Below, in pieces: positions 1 through 7,545 of a stretch of DNA of 39,828 nucleotides (its first letter is position 1; every line of letters begins with the position of its first letter). The position numbers and the translations under genes were made by a program. The notes beneath the pieces were generated by a model that was not told the origin of the DNA, ran no database searches, and saw only the letters and a list, made by a program, of their open reading frames with translations. Source of the DNA: JBQTKD01 sp052389435 (GTDB lineage: Bacteria > Actinomycetota > Actinomycetes > Sporichthyales > Sporichthyaceae); contig JBQTIB010000158.1 in NCBI GenBank assembly GCA_052389435.1, forward strand, positions 1-39,828. The letters run 5' to 3'.

Positions 1-29
1 ACACCGTCACCCTCGACCAGAGCGCCTGA
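1..29 (+). CDS. C-terminal tail of an unidentified gene (partial)
   Basis: Reading from base 3, eight sense codons (TVTLDQSA) run into a TGA at 27-29, so this may be the last few residues of a gene that starts left of the window. The stretch is too short to identify a family or to prove it is coding. The hairpins that follow at 55-87 would suit the end of a transcription unit. Low confidence. Confidence 0.25.
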
Positions 30-54
30 CCTTCCCCGGACGCGCCGGGGCAAC

Positions 55-87
55 GGACCCAAGAACGGGTCCGGGCTGCGCCCGGAC
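55..87. terminator. Two overlapping stem-loops, possible terminator
   Basis: GGACCC (55-60) pairs with GGGTCC (67-72) around a 6-nt loop. GTCCGGGC (69-76) pairs perfectly with GCCCGGAC (80-87) around a 3-nt loop. The stems share bases 69-72, so they are mutually exclusive. No T-run follows, which is common for actinobacterial terminators. They lie just after the putative upstream stop codon and before the toxin-antitoxin pair, so termination is the likely role, but it is inferred. Confidence 0.4.
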
Positions 88-167
88 GCTGCCGCCTGCC
101 CACTCATCGTTATTCACGGGTCAGTGAGCGACCGAGATCTGGCCTTCTGGGAGCCCATACTGGAGGC

Positions 168-488
168 GTGACTGAAGTGCGTGGCTACGCGGACCGGCGC
201 CCGATCGCGGTGCCGGATTCCTGGGCTGCGCTGCGAGGCCCTGCGTCCGGGCCGGTCGTGCTCCCGGAGGAGTTGAGCTGGACCGGCCGCAACGACTACG
301 ACCTGGACGACCCTGCGGACGCGCGGGTGTTCTACGAGCGGGTCTTGGTGGACGCCGTGACGGTCGAGGTCATCGACCGCGTGGTGAACGGCGAACGGTT
401 GCGTGCCCTCTGGCCCCAGCTGTTTCTGCCCCGTGGCGTCCGAGCGGCCTGGGAAGCCCGTTTCCCGGACCTGACGTCCGTGGGCTAG
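168..488 (+). CDS. Putative antitoxin partner of AbiEii-type nucleotidyltransferase
   Basis: A 106-residue acidic protein with no catalytic motif that I can see. Its conserved-looking features are a LSWTGRNDYDL stretch near residue 38 and a W-P-x-L-F-L-P stretch near residue 86. It ends 9 bases before an AbiEii-family nucleotidyltransferase, and small proteins of this kind commonly precede that family in actinobacteria; this is known two-gene abortive-infection/toxin-antitoxin layout. The antitoxin role is inferred from position. The GTG at 168 is only 1 nt after a GGAGG at 162-166, whereas the in-frame GTG at 177 is 10 nt away, so translation may really begin at 177. Confidence 0.6.
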   Translation: MTEVRGYADRRPIAVPDSWAALRGPASGPVVLPEELSWTGRNDYDLDDPADARVFYERVLVDAVTVEVIDRVVNGERLRALWPQLFLPRGVRAAWEARFPDLTSVG

Positions 489-497
489 GGCCATCCA

Positions 498-1136
498 GTG
501 GACGCTTTCCACGAGCGCTTGGCGCGGATCGCGCTGGCCGAGTTGGAGGACTACGGCTTCTGCCTCGCCGGCGGATACGCCGTGCACGCTCACGGGCTCG
601 TCGAGCGCCCGTCGGAGGACATCGACCTGTTCACCTCGCGTGCTCACGTCGCCGAGTTCGCTGAGGCGGTCCGAGCGGCTGTCGGCGCCTTCGAGGCGAA
701 CGCGCTGAGGGTGAGCATCGAGCTGGACACGGACGAGTTCGCGCGGCTGTGGGTATCGGATGCGGCGGAGCGTTCGAAGGTCGAGTTGGGCGTCGACTGG
801 CGCGCACACCCTCCGATGCAGCTGAGCATCGGCCCGGTCCTCCACATCGAGGATGCGGTCGCCAACAAGGTATGCGCGCTGTTCTCTCGCGCGCAGGTCC
901 GCGATTTCATCGACGTCGCCGCGATCGCGGCCAGCGGACAGTTCGCCGCCGACGATCTGCTGCAGCTCGCGGTAGCCCATGACCCGGGCTTCGACCGGAC
1001 CTACTTCGCTCACGCGCTGCGCCAAGTCGACCGGTTCGCCGATTCGGAGTTCGCCGCGTACGGCCTGACTGCCGAGCGAACTGCCTCCCTGCGTGCGTGG
1101 GCGCACCGGTGGGCCGAGGAGCTCAGCGGCGCCTGA
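498..1136 (+). CDS. AbiEii/AbiGii-family nucleotidyltransferase toxin
   Basis: A 212-residue member of the AbiEii (DUF1814) nucleotidyltransferase family. The fold signature is visible: GG at residues 25-26 (LAGGYAVHAHG), DID at 41-43 for metal binding, and the family's distal motif K124...R131...RD135-136..D139 (KVCALFSRAQVRDFIDV). Known relatives are toxins of type IV or related abortive-infection systems, which modify a nucleic-acid target with NTP. It starts with GTG directly after the candidate antitoxin, so the two form one unit. All expected active-site residues are present and the gene looks intact. It is cargo of the integrated element whose integrase lies 0.4 kb downstream. Confidence 0.8.
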   Translation: MDAFHERLARIALAELEDYGFCLAGGYAVHAHGLVERPSEDIDLFTSRAHVAEFAEAVRAAVGAFEANALRVSIELDTDEFARLWVSDAAERSKVELGVDWRAHPPMQLSIGPVLHIEDAVANKVCALFSRAQVRDFIDVAAIAASGQFAADDLLQLAVAHDPGFDRTYFAHALRQVDRFADSEFAAYGLTAERTASLRAWAHRWAEELSGA

Positions 1137-1336
1137 GCCGCTCCGAATTGCCGGGGTCGGTTGCGGGATTGCCGGGATGCTTGCCACCCGGGCCTGCGGG
1201 TCGATCTGGCGACCCGTCGCGCGCACATGAAGGGCGACCACCTCAATCGCCTGCGCACCAAACTGAATCGTCCACGGACGGGCGGTCGGCGCGCGGTCCG
1301 ATCCCGGGAGCGCCCTTGGACACCCACCGCACAACC
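1137..1336. other. Spacer with no recognisable gene
   Basis: About 200 bases between the AbiEii stop and the excisionase start. Open frames here are short, overlap one another and have no recognisable motif. I see no RNA gene or convincing promoter. The excisionase promoter presumably lies here. Confidence 0.4.
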
Positions 1337-1517
1337 ATGCCTCCGACCCTGCTGACCGTGCCCGAGGCGATGGCCGCGCTGCGGCTCTCGCGGCGACCAT
1401 CTACGACCTGATCCGCTCTGGCGAGCTCGGGTCCGTGAAGGTCGGCCGTAGCCGACGGATCCCGGCCCAGGCCGTCACGACCTTCGTCGCGCGGCTCGTC
1501 GAGAGCAGCCGCCGATG
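1337..1517 (+). pseudogene. Excisionase/HTH DNA-binding protein, frameshifted
   Basis: The first frame gives MPPTLLTVPEAMAALRLSR from the ATG at 1337 and then a stop at 1409-1411. One base after the serine-arginine pair (about 1391-1396) the family sequence continues in the next frame as TIYDLIRSGELGSVKVGRSR, then RRIP. Together this is a normal helix-turn-helix excisionase (Xis/MerR-like winged HTH), which in such elements controls the direction of integrase action. A single-base deletion explains the break. The shifted frame has no stop before the integrase start at 1515, so the original 3' end is unclear. No slippery heptamer is visible, so programmed frameshifting is unlikely; sequencing error is possible. 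Confidence 0.75.
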
Positions 1518-2705
1518 GCGGCGCGCAAGGACCGCGGGCGGCAGCCCAACGGAGGCGGGTCCATCTACCAGCGCGCCTCGGACAACAAGTGGGTCGGCGC
1601 CACTTACGTCCTCACCACCGACGGCACCCGCCGCCGCAAGGTCGTCTACGGCGCCACCTGGGAGGAGGCACACGCCAAGCTCCTCGCGATCCAGGACCGC
1701 GACCGCCGCGGCCTACCCGCACCGCACGATGCACCGACCGTCGCCGAGTACCTCGACTACTGGCTCGAGCAGATCGTCCACGTCGCCCGCCGGCCCGCGA
1801 CCTACGCCAAGTACGAGTCGATGGTCCGCGTTCACGTCGTGCCGCACCTCGGCGAGAAGCGCCTGGACCGGCTCACCGTCGCCGACTGCCAGCGGTTCGC
1901 CAACGGGCGCCTCGCGGCGGGGACTTCGGTGACCACCGTCCACACCGCCGTCGCCACCCTCGCGGCCGCGCTGAACCGGGCAATGCGCGAGGAGATCATC
2001 ACCCGCAACGTCGCCGCGCTCGTCACACTGCCCATGGCGCCCCCGACCGTCCGGCCGCTCTGGAACCAAGACCAGCTCCGGCACTTCCTCGACGTCTCCA
2101 AGCACGACCCGCTCCACCCGGCCCTCGTCCTGATGGCCTACTACGGCCTGCGCCGCGGCGAGGTCCTCGGCCTGCGCTGGACCGACATCGATACCGACGC
2201 CGGGATCATCCGCATCGGCAACCAGCTCCAGCGCATCCGCGGCGAGCTGATCCAGGGACCGCCGAAGTCCCACGCCGGGCGTCGCACCCTGCCGTTGCTG
2301 GAGCCCGTCGCCGTCGTCCTCGAGCAGCAGCGCGAGCGGCAGTTCCTTGACCGTGACGTCGCTGGCCTCTTCTGGACCGACAGCGGCCTGGTGCTGACTA
2401 CCTCGACCGGCAATCCGATCGAGCCGCGCAACGTCAACCGCAGCTTCTCCCGCCTGTGCCGCGAGGCGAAGCTCCCCGAGCTCAGCCCGCACGACATGCG
2501 GCACATGTGCGCGACGCTGCTCAAGGACCTGGGCGTCCCAGCCCGCGACGCGATGTCGATCCTTGGACACTCCCGGATCACGATGACGCTGGAGATCTAC
2601 ACCGCCTCAGGCGACGCGGCCCACCGCACAGCGCTGGACCGAGTGAGCGAAGCGCTCAACCGACCGCCGCGGCTTCCGCCCGAGCCTCCCGGCATGAGCC
2701 GCTAG
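1515..2705 (+). CDS. Site-specific tyrosine recombinase (integrase)
   Basis: A 396-residue phage/ICE-type integrase. The N-terminal arm-binding domain has the G-G-G-S-I-Y-x-R start typical of actinobacterial element integrases. A SAM-like core-binding domain covers about residues 73-175 and the catalytic domain about 183-380. All catalytic residues are visible: R213 (YYGLRRGEV), K251, H326-x-x-R329, H352 (LGHS) and nucleophile Y362 (LEIYT). It is full length and probably active. It follows the broken excisionase and lies 1 kb from the 3' end of tRNA-Ala(GGC), the likely integration site. Integration joins element and chromosomal att sites; excision would need the excisionase, which is frameshifted here. 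Confidence 0.95.
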   Translation: MAARKDRGRQPNGGGSIYQRASDNKWVGATYVLTTDGTRRRKVVYGATWEEAHAKLLAIQDRDRRGLPAPHDAPTVAEYLDYWLEQIVHVARRPATYAKYESMVRVHVVPHLGEKRLDRLTVADCQRFANGRLAAGTSVTTVHTAVATLAAALNRAMREEIITRNVAALVTLPMAPPTVRPLWNQDQLRHFLDVSKHDPLHPALVLMAYYGLRRGEVLGLRWTDIDTDAGIIRIGNQLQRIRGELIQGPPKSHAGRRTLPLLEPVAVVLEQQRERQFLDRDVAGLFWTDSGLVLTTSTGNPIEPRNVNRSFSRLCREAKLPELSPHDMRHMCATLLKDLGVPARDAMSILGHSRITMTLEIYTASGDAAHRTALDRVSEALNRPPRLPPEPPGMSR

Positions 2706-2786
2706 GTCGCGCGGTCAACACACCCTGGTCTGGGGAACTCCGCGCCGACCTACCGTCGGTCGGGACCAGTGCGGGACGATCTCTCG

Positions 2787-3569
2787 ATGAACGGCGAACT
2801 TGCGCAGTTGATCGCCCTCGCCACGCACGGAAGCGGCTGACTCGCAGGTCGATCCGATCTCGCCCCGGACTTCGAGCGCTTAAATTCGACCTTCAAGTTC
2901 GTCGGGTCGGTGGACTTCACGCTTCCCAAGCCCGGCCCGCTCAGGCGCGGCGAAGCCTCTTCAAGCGCTCGGGAGTGGATCGAACGACGAAAGTCGGCCG
3001 GTTTCAGCAGCATCGCACTGTTGATTCCCGGCGTTCCGTCGATGCCGGACCAGCACACACTGGCGGCGTTCGCCAACGCCGGCCAATGCGGTCTGCTGGC
3101 GACATCCCAGCGGAAGGCAGAGCTCTGGCAGGCGAACTGGTCCGTCGGGGACCGTGAGAACCAAGAGCAGCGCATCCGGACTGTCCTATACGACGGGCGC
3201 CGAATTTCGCCTCTCACGGCGCAGGTCCCCGCCCTTGGTGCGGCGCGCGCCGAGTTGGTGCGGTCGCTCCAGGCGGCCGAAGCTTTCGCCGCCGACGAGG
3301 ACCTGCCGACCTGGCGGGATTGGTTTCACCGGGCGCTGAACATGACAGGGGCGGTGCCGTACCACCCGGACATGGTGCCGAGCGAGTATCCCGACGATGC
3401 CCGTCAAGTCCTCGCGATGGCCGCACAGGCGTGGGTGTTCGGCGGCATGGGCTCCTGGAACGACCTCGGATTCCCAGGGGAAGCGCGTCGGCGGTACCTG
3501 CAAGTGACGCGCGAGCTGTACGACGCGGTGCTTTCGGCGCTCCTCGCAAGCGTCAACTTCCGCGCGTGA
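2787..3569 (+). pseudogene. Unknown gene interrupted by an in-frame TGA
   Basis: An ATG at 2787 opens a frame (MNGELAQLIALATHGSG) that meets TGA at 2838-2840 and then stays open, in the same frame, to TGA at 3567-3569. Read through, the product would be about 260 residues; everything after the stop reads as ordinary high-GC coding sequence. The residue lost is plausibly Trp (TGG to TGA). A shortened protein of 219 residues could start at GTG 2910 (VDFTLPKPGP). I do not recognise the family. It has no signal peptide or membrane segment; W-rich and acidic stretches dominate. It sits between integrase and attachment site, the cargo end of the element. Confidence 0.6.
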
Positions 3570-3635
3570 GCCGGCGACGTGTTCCGCCGGCGCGTCCGCC
3601 CAACCCCCTGGACGTCCATCCCTGAGCGAGGCCGT

Positions 3636-3696
3636 TGCTACATCTTCTGCTACATCGGAAAACGCAGAACGCCTCCTGCTACACGAGCGGGAGGCG
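3636..3696. repeat. TGCTACA direct repeats and hairpin at the element end
   Basis: TGCTACATC occurs at 3636-3644 and 3648-3656 (12-bp period) and TGCTACAC at 3677-3684, all in the same orientation. An inverted repeat, CGCCTCC (3670-3676) with GGAGGCG (3690-3696), encloses the third copy. They lie 20-80 bases inside the tRNA 3' end, on the integrase side, where tyrosine recombinases carry arm-type binding sites. Arm-site function is inferred; the hairpin could instead terminate transcription leaving the element. Confidence 0.55.
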
Positions 3697-3713
3697 TATC
3701 GCGTGGTCAAGCG

Positions 3714-3788
<75 letters not shown>

Positions 3789-3875
3789 GATTCCGACGTG
3801 CGGCCGCCAGGCGGTGCCGTCAGGACGAGGAGAGTAGCAGCACCGCGGGGCGGGACGCGAAGCGGTTCGCCGCGG

Positions 3876-4106
3876 TCACGGCGCGCCCTCTTCGCGGCTC
3901 TGTTCGAGCGAGGGGGCCGTGGGGTCGGAGTCGTCCCAGGGCGGGATGACGATGAAGGTGTCGTCGGCGTGTTCGTCGGGCCGGGGTCCGTTGGGATCCC
4001 CGCCCCGACGCACGTCGGCGTGCGGATCCACCTCGCGGGTGTTCGTCGGGTCGGCGTTCACGCCCTCGGGCTCGACGAGGTCGGGCTCGCGTCGTTGGGC
4101 CGGCAC
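3876..4106 (-). CDS. Small acidic hypothetical protein
   Basis: A 76-residue strongly acidic protein starting with GTG and rich in D, E, P and N, with a hydrophobic FIVIPPWDD patch near residue 51. I do not recognise a family. It begins 6 bases after the stop of the membrane-associated gene upstream (4113-4595) on the same strand, so the two probably share a transcript. No clear ribosome-binding site is visible; translation may depend on the upstream gene. Coding status is supported by frame openness and proximity only. Confidence 0.5.
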   Translation of the reverse strand: MPAQRREPDLVEPEGVNADPTNTREVDPHADVRRGGDPNGPRPDEHADDTFIVIPPWDDSDPTAPSLEQSREEGAP

Positions 4107-4112
4107 CCGCGA

Positions 4113-4595
4113 TCAGCTCACGGGGGTCGTGGTCTTGGGAACGTCCTTCTGGGCGTTGTAGGTGTCCGCCTGGGTCCAGTCCTCGCTTCCGTGCGGCAGC
4201 TTCCAGGCCTTCCAGGCGGCGACGCCGGCCCCCACGGCCGCCCCGACGAGCAGCGTGGTGCGCACCTTGTGGGTCTGCTTTTTCTGCGGCACGGCGGAGG
4301 CGGCCGCCCCGGCGAGGGCTGCGGCTGCGGCCTTGCCTCGGTGGAAGGCCTCGACGGCCACCGGTTCGGCGGCGGCACGGCCGGTGTGGAGGCCTTCGAC
4401 GACGCGCGGCAGCACCTCGGTCTTGGCGACCTCGCGGGCCTTGACGAGCTGCGGGCCGATGACCGCGGCGGCGTTGGCGGCGTGCGGCTTGAGCGCGGCC
4501 GCGGCGTTGGCGGCGGCGGGCGCGAGCCGGTCGCGCGCGTCGACGGCCCCCTTCCAGGCGTCGCTGTCGAGGACGGCGGAAGCGTTGCGACCCAT
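4113..4595 (-). CDS. DUF5324-like membrane-associated protein
   Basis: A 160-residue Ala-rich protein. The N-terminal 100 residues are amphipathic helices with repeated AANAAAA and K/R patches. One transmembrane segment follows near residues 113-130 (TTLLVGAAVGAGVAAWKAWK), then a polar tail. I start it at ATG 4595 because AGGAG lies about 8 bases upstream; a longer open frame to 4682 lacks a ribosome site. Actinobacteria, including Streptomyces, often place a DUF5324 gene divergently next to ppiA, as here. Family assignment rests on architecture and that position. The function is not known. Confidence 0.65.
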   Translation of the reverse strand: MGRNASAVLDSDAWKGAVDARDRLAPAAANAAAALKPHAANAAAVIGPQLVKAREVAKTEVLPRVVEGLHTGRAAAEPVAVEAFHRGKAAAAALAGAAASAVPQKKQTHKVRTTLLVGAAVGAGVAAWKAWKLPHGSEDWTQADTYNAQKDVPKTTTPVS

Positions 4596-4761
4596 GAGTG
4601 GAACTCCTATTTGTCGACGTTCCACCTCGGGACGGACCCGAGGCGCTCTGAGGGAGCCCCTTCCCGGGCCTGCCCCATCCATTCCCTAGCAGCCCCGCGT
4701 GAAAGGATGCGCACTGGCCTCCGCGGGGGCGGCGCGCAGCCGTGAGATCGAAGGGACGTAC

Positions 4762-5292
4762 GTGGCCGAGGAGCTTTTCGCGATCATCCACACGAACATG
4801 GGCGACATCACCGTTCGCCTGTTCCCGAACCACGCACCGGCCACGGTGAAGAACTTCACCGAACTGGCCGAGGGCAAGCGCGAGTGGCAGGACCCGCGGA
4901 CCAACACCCCGTCCACCGAGCCGCTGTACTCCGGCACGATCTTCCACCGCGTGATCGCGAACTTCATGATCCAGGGCGGGGATCCCCTCGGCACCGGCAC
5001 CGGCGGCCCCGGGTACCGGTTCAAGGACGAGTTCCACTCCGAACTCGTCTTCGACCGGCCGTACCTGCTTGCGATGGCCAACGCGGGCCCGGGCACCAAC
5101 GGCTCGCAGTTCTTCATCACGGTCGAGAAGGTGCCGTGGCTGACGATGAAGCACACGATCTTCGGCGAGGTCGAGGACACCGCGAGCCAGGACGTCGTCG
5201 AGCGGATCGCCGGCGTGCGCACCGGCCCGCGGGACCGTCCCGCCCAGGACATCGTGATCGACACCATCGAGATCGCGCGCCGGCAGGTCTGA
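4762..5292 (+). CDS. ppiA: Cyclophilin-type peptidyl-prolyl cis-trans isomerase
   Basis: A 176-residue cyclophilin A that catalyses cis-trans isomerisation of Xaa-Pro bonds during protein folding. The diagnostic blocks are present: FHRVI.NFMIQGGDP, with catalytic Arg and Phe/Gln; LLAMANAGPGTNGSQFFIT; and a W in VPWLTMKHTIFGEV. There is no signal peptide, so it is cytoplasmic. The GTG at 4762 is chosen because AAGGGA precedes it by 5 bases and family members start with this AEELFA-type sequence; an upstream ATG at 4699 adds 21 non-conserved residues. The rhomboid gene starts 8 bases downstream and is likely co-transcribed. This order is conserved near oriC. Confidence 0.95.
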   Translation: MAEELFAIIHTNMGDITVRLFPNHAPATVKNFTELAEGKREWQDPRTNTPSTEPLYSGTIFHRVIANFMIQGGDPLGTGTGGPGYRFKDEFHSELVFDRPYLLAMANAGPGTNGSQFFITVEKVPWLTMKHTIFGEVEDTASQDVVERIAGVRTGPRDRPAQDIVIDTIEIARRQV

Positions 5293-5300
5293 GCCCGCCG

Positions 5301-6227
5301 ATGTCCGACGCCGCGCCCGTCCCGCCGGGCGGAGCCCCACCCACCTGCTACCGCCATCCGGACCGGGAGACCTACGTCCGCTGCGGCCGCTGCGAGCGGT
5401 ACATCTGCCCCGACGACATGGTCTCGGCCTCCGTCGGCTTCCAGTGCCCGGAGTGCGTGAAGGCCGGCAACAAGGGCGTGCGCGAGGCGCGCACCGTGAC
5501 CGGCGGGAAGGTCTCGGCCAACCCTGGCCTGGTCACCTTCGTCCTGCTCGGCATCAACGTGCTGGTGTTCTTCGCCGTCCAGGGATCGACCGGGCTGCTG
5601 AACGACCTGCTGCTCTTCCCTCCGGAGATCGCCCAGGGCGAGTACTACCGGCTGATGACGGCCGCGTTCCTGCACCAGCAGCCGCTGCACATCGTTTTGA
5701 ACATGCTCTTCCTCTTCCTCTTCGGGCGTCCGCTGGAGGCGGCGCTGGGCCGGTCGAGGTACCTGGCGACGTACCTGATCTGCGGCCTCGGCGGCTCGAC
5801 GGCGTCCTACCTGTTCAACTCCCCGTTCACCGGTTCGCTCGGCGCCTCGGGCGCGGTCTTCGGCGTCATCGGCGCGCTGCTGGTCGTCGAGCGGCGCTTC
5901 GGGTCCGACCCGCGGGGCGTGGTGATCTCGCTGGCGATCCTGATCCTGCCGGGCATGTTGATCCCGGACATCGACTGGCGCGGGCACGTCGGGGGCCTGC
6001 TCGCCGGCATCGTGCTCGGCGCGGTCTACGTCTACGCCCCGCGCGCGGGGCGTCTGGTGTGGCACGTCGGCGCCGGAGTGGCGGTCACCGTCGTGCTCGT
6101 GGCGTTGTGCCTGAGCCGCACCGCCCAGCTCGAGGACGAGCTCGGTCTGACGGCCTCGGTTGTCCACACTGGGGACAACCCGTGTGGAGAACTACACGGT
6201 TGTAACTCGCTTCGAACGACCGTCTAG
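5301..6227 (+). CDS. Rhomboid family intramembrane serine protease
   Basis: A 308-residue rhomboid protease cleaving transmembrane substrates within the membrane. A zinc-binding head at residues 16-52 has CxxH, CxxC, C and CPEC ligands, as in many actinobacterial rhomboids. Six or so membrane helices follow. Catalytic Ser183 lies in GASGAVFG and His229 in WRGHVGG; H130...N134 forms the oxyanion helper motif. It sits between ppiA and crgA in the conserved locus. The last ~25 codons coincide with a cluster of DnaA-box-like sequences (6160-6191), so the C-terminal tail is probably unconstrained as protein. Confidence 0.93.
   Translation: MSDAAPVPPGGAPPTCYRHPDRETYVRCGRCERYICPDDMVSASVGFQCPECVKAGNKGVREARTVTGGKVSANPGLVTFVLLGINVLVFFAVQGSTGLLNDLLLFPPEIAQGEYYRLMTAAFLHQQPLHIVLNMLFLFLFGRPLEAALGRSRYLATYLICGLGGSTASYLFNSPFTGSLGASGAVFGVIGALLVVERRFGSDPRGVVISLAILILPGMLIPDIDWRGHVGGLLAGIVLGAVYVYAPRAGRLVWHVGAGVAVTVVLVALCLSRTAQLEDELGLTASVVHTGDNPCGELHGCNSLRTTV
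6160..6191. promoter_or_regulatory. Cluster of three DnaA-box-like 9-mers
   Basis: TTGTCCACA at 6160-6168 matches the actinobacterial DnaA box exactly. On the minus strand, TTGTCCCCA (6178-6170) and TTCTCCACA (6191-6183) each differ from it at one base. Three boxes in 32 bases, one inverted to the other two, is far above expectation. They lie in the 3' end of the rhomboid gene, in a locus normally within about 10-15 kb of dnaA/oriC. Binding of DnaA is inferred. Confidence 0.6.
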
Positions 6228-6236
6228 AACACGACG

Positions 6237-6272
6237 AGGCCGGCCCGCACACCGCGGTGTGCGAACCGGCCT
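6237..6272. terminator. Bidirectional terminator between rhomboid and crgA genes
   Basis: A perfect 18-bp palindrome (CGCACACCGCGGTGTGCG, 6246-6263) is nested in a second stem, AGGCCGG (6237-6243) with CCGGCCT (6266-6272). It sits between the 3' ends of two convergent genes. Its symmetry means it can stop transcription in both directions. There is no U-tract, which is usual for high-GC organisms. Confidence 0.8.
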
Positions 6273-6295
6273 GGGCGATGCGGGGCTAGGGGGCG

Positions 6296-6571
6296 CTACT
6301 GCCACTTCGTGGCGGCGATGAACCCGCCGGTGATGAACCCGAAGCCGATCAGCAGGTTGTAGTTGCCCGCCGCGGGGATCGGATAGTCGGCGCTGGAGAC
6401 GTAGTAGACGACGATCCAGACCAGGCCGATGCCGAACAGGCCGAGCATGATCGGCAGGATCAGCTCCTGGATCTTGCCCGTCGAGGCGGCCTTCTTCTGT
6501 TCCTTGGCCATCTTCGCCAGTTCGGCGTCGATTCCCGTCTTGTCCTTCTTGCGGATCCGCGACTTCGGCAT
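6296..6571 (-). CDS. crgA: Cell division protein CrgA
   Basis: A 91-residue CrgA. It has a basic MPKSRIRKK start, a short cytoplasmic helix, then two transmembrane segments (about residues 38-58 and 70-88) with the family's W and N-Y-x-L-I-G-F-G motif. CrgA recruits and organises the divisome (FtsZ, FtsQ, FtsI, CwsA) at the septum and in Streptomyces coordinates sporulation septation. Length and motifs are normal. It is transcribed toward the rhomboid gene and is divergent from the DUF881 gene, as in other actinobacteria. Confidence 0.95.
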   Translation of the reverse strand: MPKSRIRKKDKTGIDAELAKMAKEQKKAASTGKIQELILPIMLGLFGIGLVWIVVYYVSSADYPIPAAGNYNLLIGFGFITGGFIAATKWQ

Positions 6572-6688
6572 AACCCCTCCGGCGTTTTACTCGGCGACTT
6601 CGTTCCTCAGCCGCCGGGTTGGCCGAGAGCGTCGTCCCGGCGGTCACATGCAACCGCCGCGACGCCGCTCTGCCGGCCGATCAGCGGC

Positions 6689-6694
6689 TAGCGT
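6689..6694 (+). promoter_or_regulatory. -10 element (TAGCGT) for a leaderless transcript
   Basis: TAGCGT ends 6 bases before the ATG at 6701. With initiation 6-7 bases after the -10, the mRNA would begin at or near the A of the start codon. No Shine-Dalgarno sequence precedes this gene. The same arrangement occurs at four other starts in the window. Confidence 0.5.
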
Positions 6695-6700
6695 ACCGGC

Positions 6701-7525
6701 ATGACTTCGCCGGACACCCCTTCCGACGCGAGGCCGGCGGGCTCTTCCGCACCGGCAACGTCGCGCTGGCGCGTCGGAGTTCCCCTCGTACTGGCGCTGG
6801 CCGGCCTGCTGTTCGCCGTCACCGCCACGACCGCCCGCGGCACCAACCTGCGCTCGGCCGAAAACACCCGCCTGGTCGACTTGATTCGCCAGGCCGAGCA
6901 GCGCAACGAGCGCATCGGCCTCACCGGCGATCGACTGCGCGCCGACGTGGACCGGCTCTCCACCCTCGCCGGGGACGCCGAGGCGACGCAGGTCCGCGCC
7001 CAGGCGGACCGCATCGCCGGTCTCGCGGGCCTGCAGCCCGCGACCGGGACCGGGCTCAGCGTGACCCTCGACGACGCTCCGCCAGGCGCGATCGATCGCA
7101 GCTACCCCGGGCTCCCGCAGCCGACGCCGGACGACCTCGTCGTGCACCAGCAGGACCTGCAGGCCGTCGTGAACGCCATGTGGGCGGGCGGCGCCACCGC
7201 GGTCCAGCTCATGGATCAGCGGATCATTTCCACCAGCGCCGTCCGATGCGTCGGAAACGTCCTCCTGCTCCAGGACCGGGTCTACTCCCCGCCGTACACG
7301 GTCTCGGCGATCGGCGATGTGTCACGGTTGGCCACCGCTTTGACCTCGTCCTCGGCGATTTCCAACTACCTGGACTACGTGCAGGCCTATGGTCTTGGTT
7401 ATCAGGTGAAGAAAAGTGCCCGGATGACGTTGGCGGAGTACAAGGGGACGCTCGACCTGCAACACGCGGTCGAGAACCTCGAGCAACCGAGCCCGACGCC
7501 GTCCCGGCGCCCGCAGGGGGGATAG
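6701..7525 (+). CDS. DUF881 membrane-anchored protein
   Basis: A 274-residue DUF881 protein. A polar N-terminus (1-24) precedes one transmembrane segment (about 26-46), followed by an extracytoplasmic coiled-coil-like stretch rich in L/R/E and the DUF881 domain (about 95-255), with the typical D-Q-R-I-I-S-T-S-A-V-R-C-V-G-N block near residue 175. Members sit next to crgA and sortase genes in actinobacteria and are thought to act in septum or envelope assembly; the biochemical role is unknown. It heads a rightward unit with the sortase. Its start is supported by a leaderless-type -10. Confidence 0.88.
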   Translation: MTSPDTPSDARPAGSSAPATSRWRVGVPLVLALAGLLFAVTATTARGTNLRSAENTRLVDLIRQAEQRNERIGLTGDRLRADVDRLSTLAGDAEATQVRAQADRIAGLAGLQPATGTGLSVTLDDAPPGAIDRSYPGLPQPTPDDLVVHQQDLQAVVNAMWAGGATAVQLMDQRIISTSAVRCVGNVLLLQDRVYSPPYTVSAIGDVSRLATALTSSSAISNYLDYVQAYGLGYQVKKSARMTLAEYKGTLDLQHAVENLEQPSPTPSRRPQGG

Positions 7526-7545
7526 ATGCAGCGCAGGTTTGCCCG

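Noticed and set aside
114..1400. Long minus-strand open frame opposite the toxin-antitoxin and excisionase genes
   Set aside because: It is antisense to genes with recognisable motifs, has no family signature and reflects the high GC content; similar long shadow frames occur opposite most genes here.
1391..1411. Programmed frameshift in the excisionase
   Set aside because: There is no slippery heptamer or downstream pseudoknot-like structure at the break, so a plain one-base deletion or sequencing error is simpler.
2838..2840. TGA decoded as selenocysteine
   Set aside because: No SECIS-like stem-loop was recognised after it and the family context suggests Trp; a nonsense mutation is simpler.
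3636..3696. Small RNA gene before tRNA-Ala
   Set aside because: The repeats and hairpin are better explained as integrase arm sites and a terminator; no promoter was visible.
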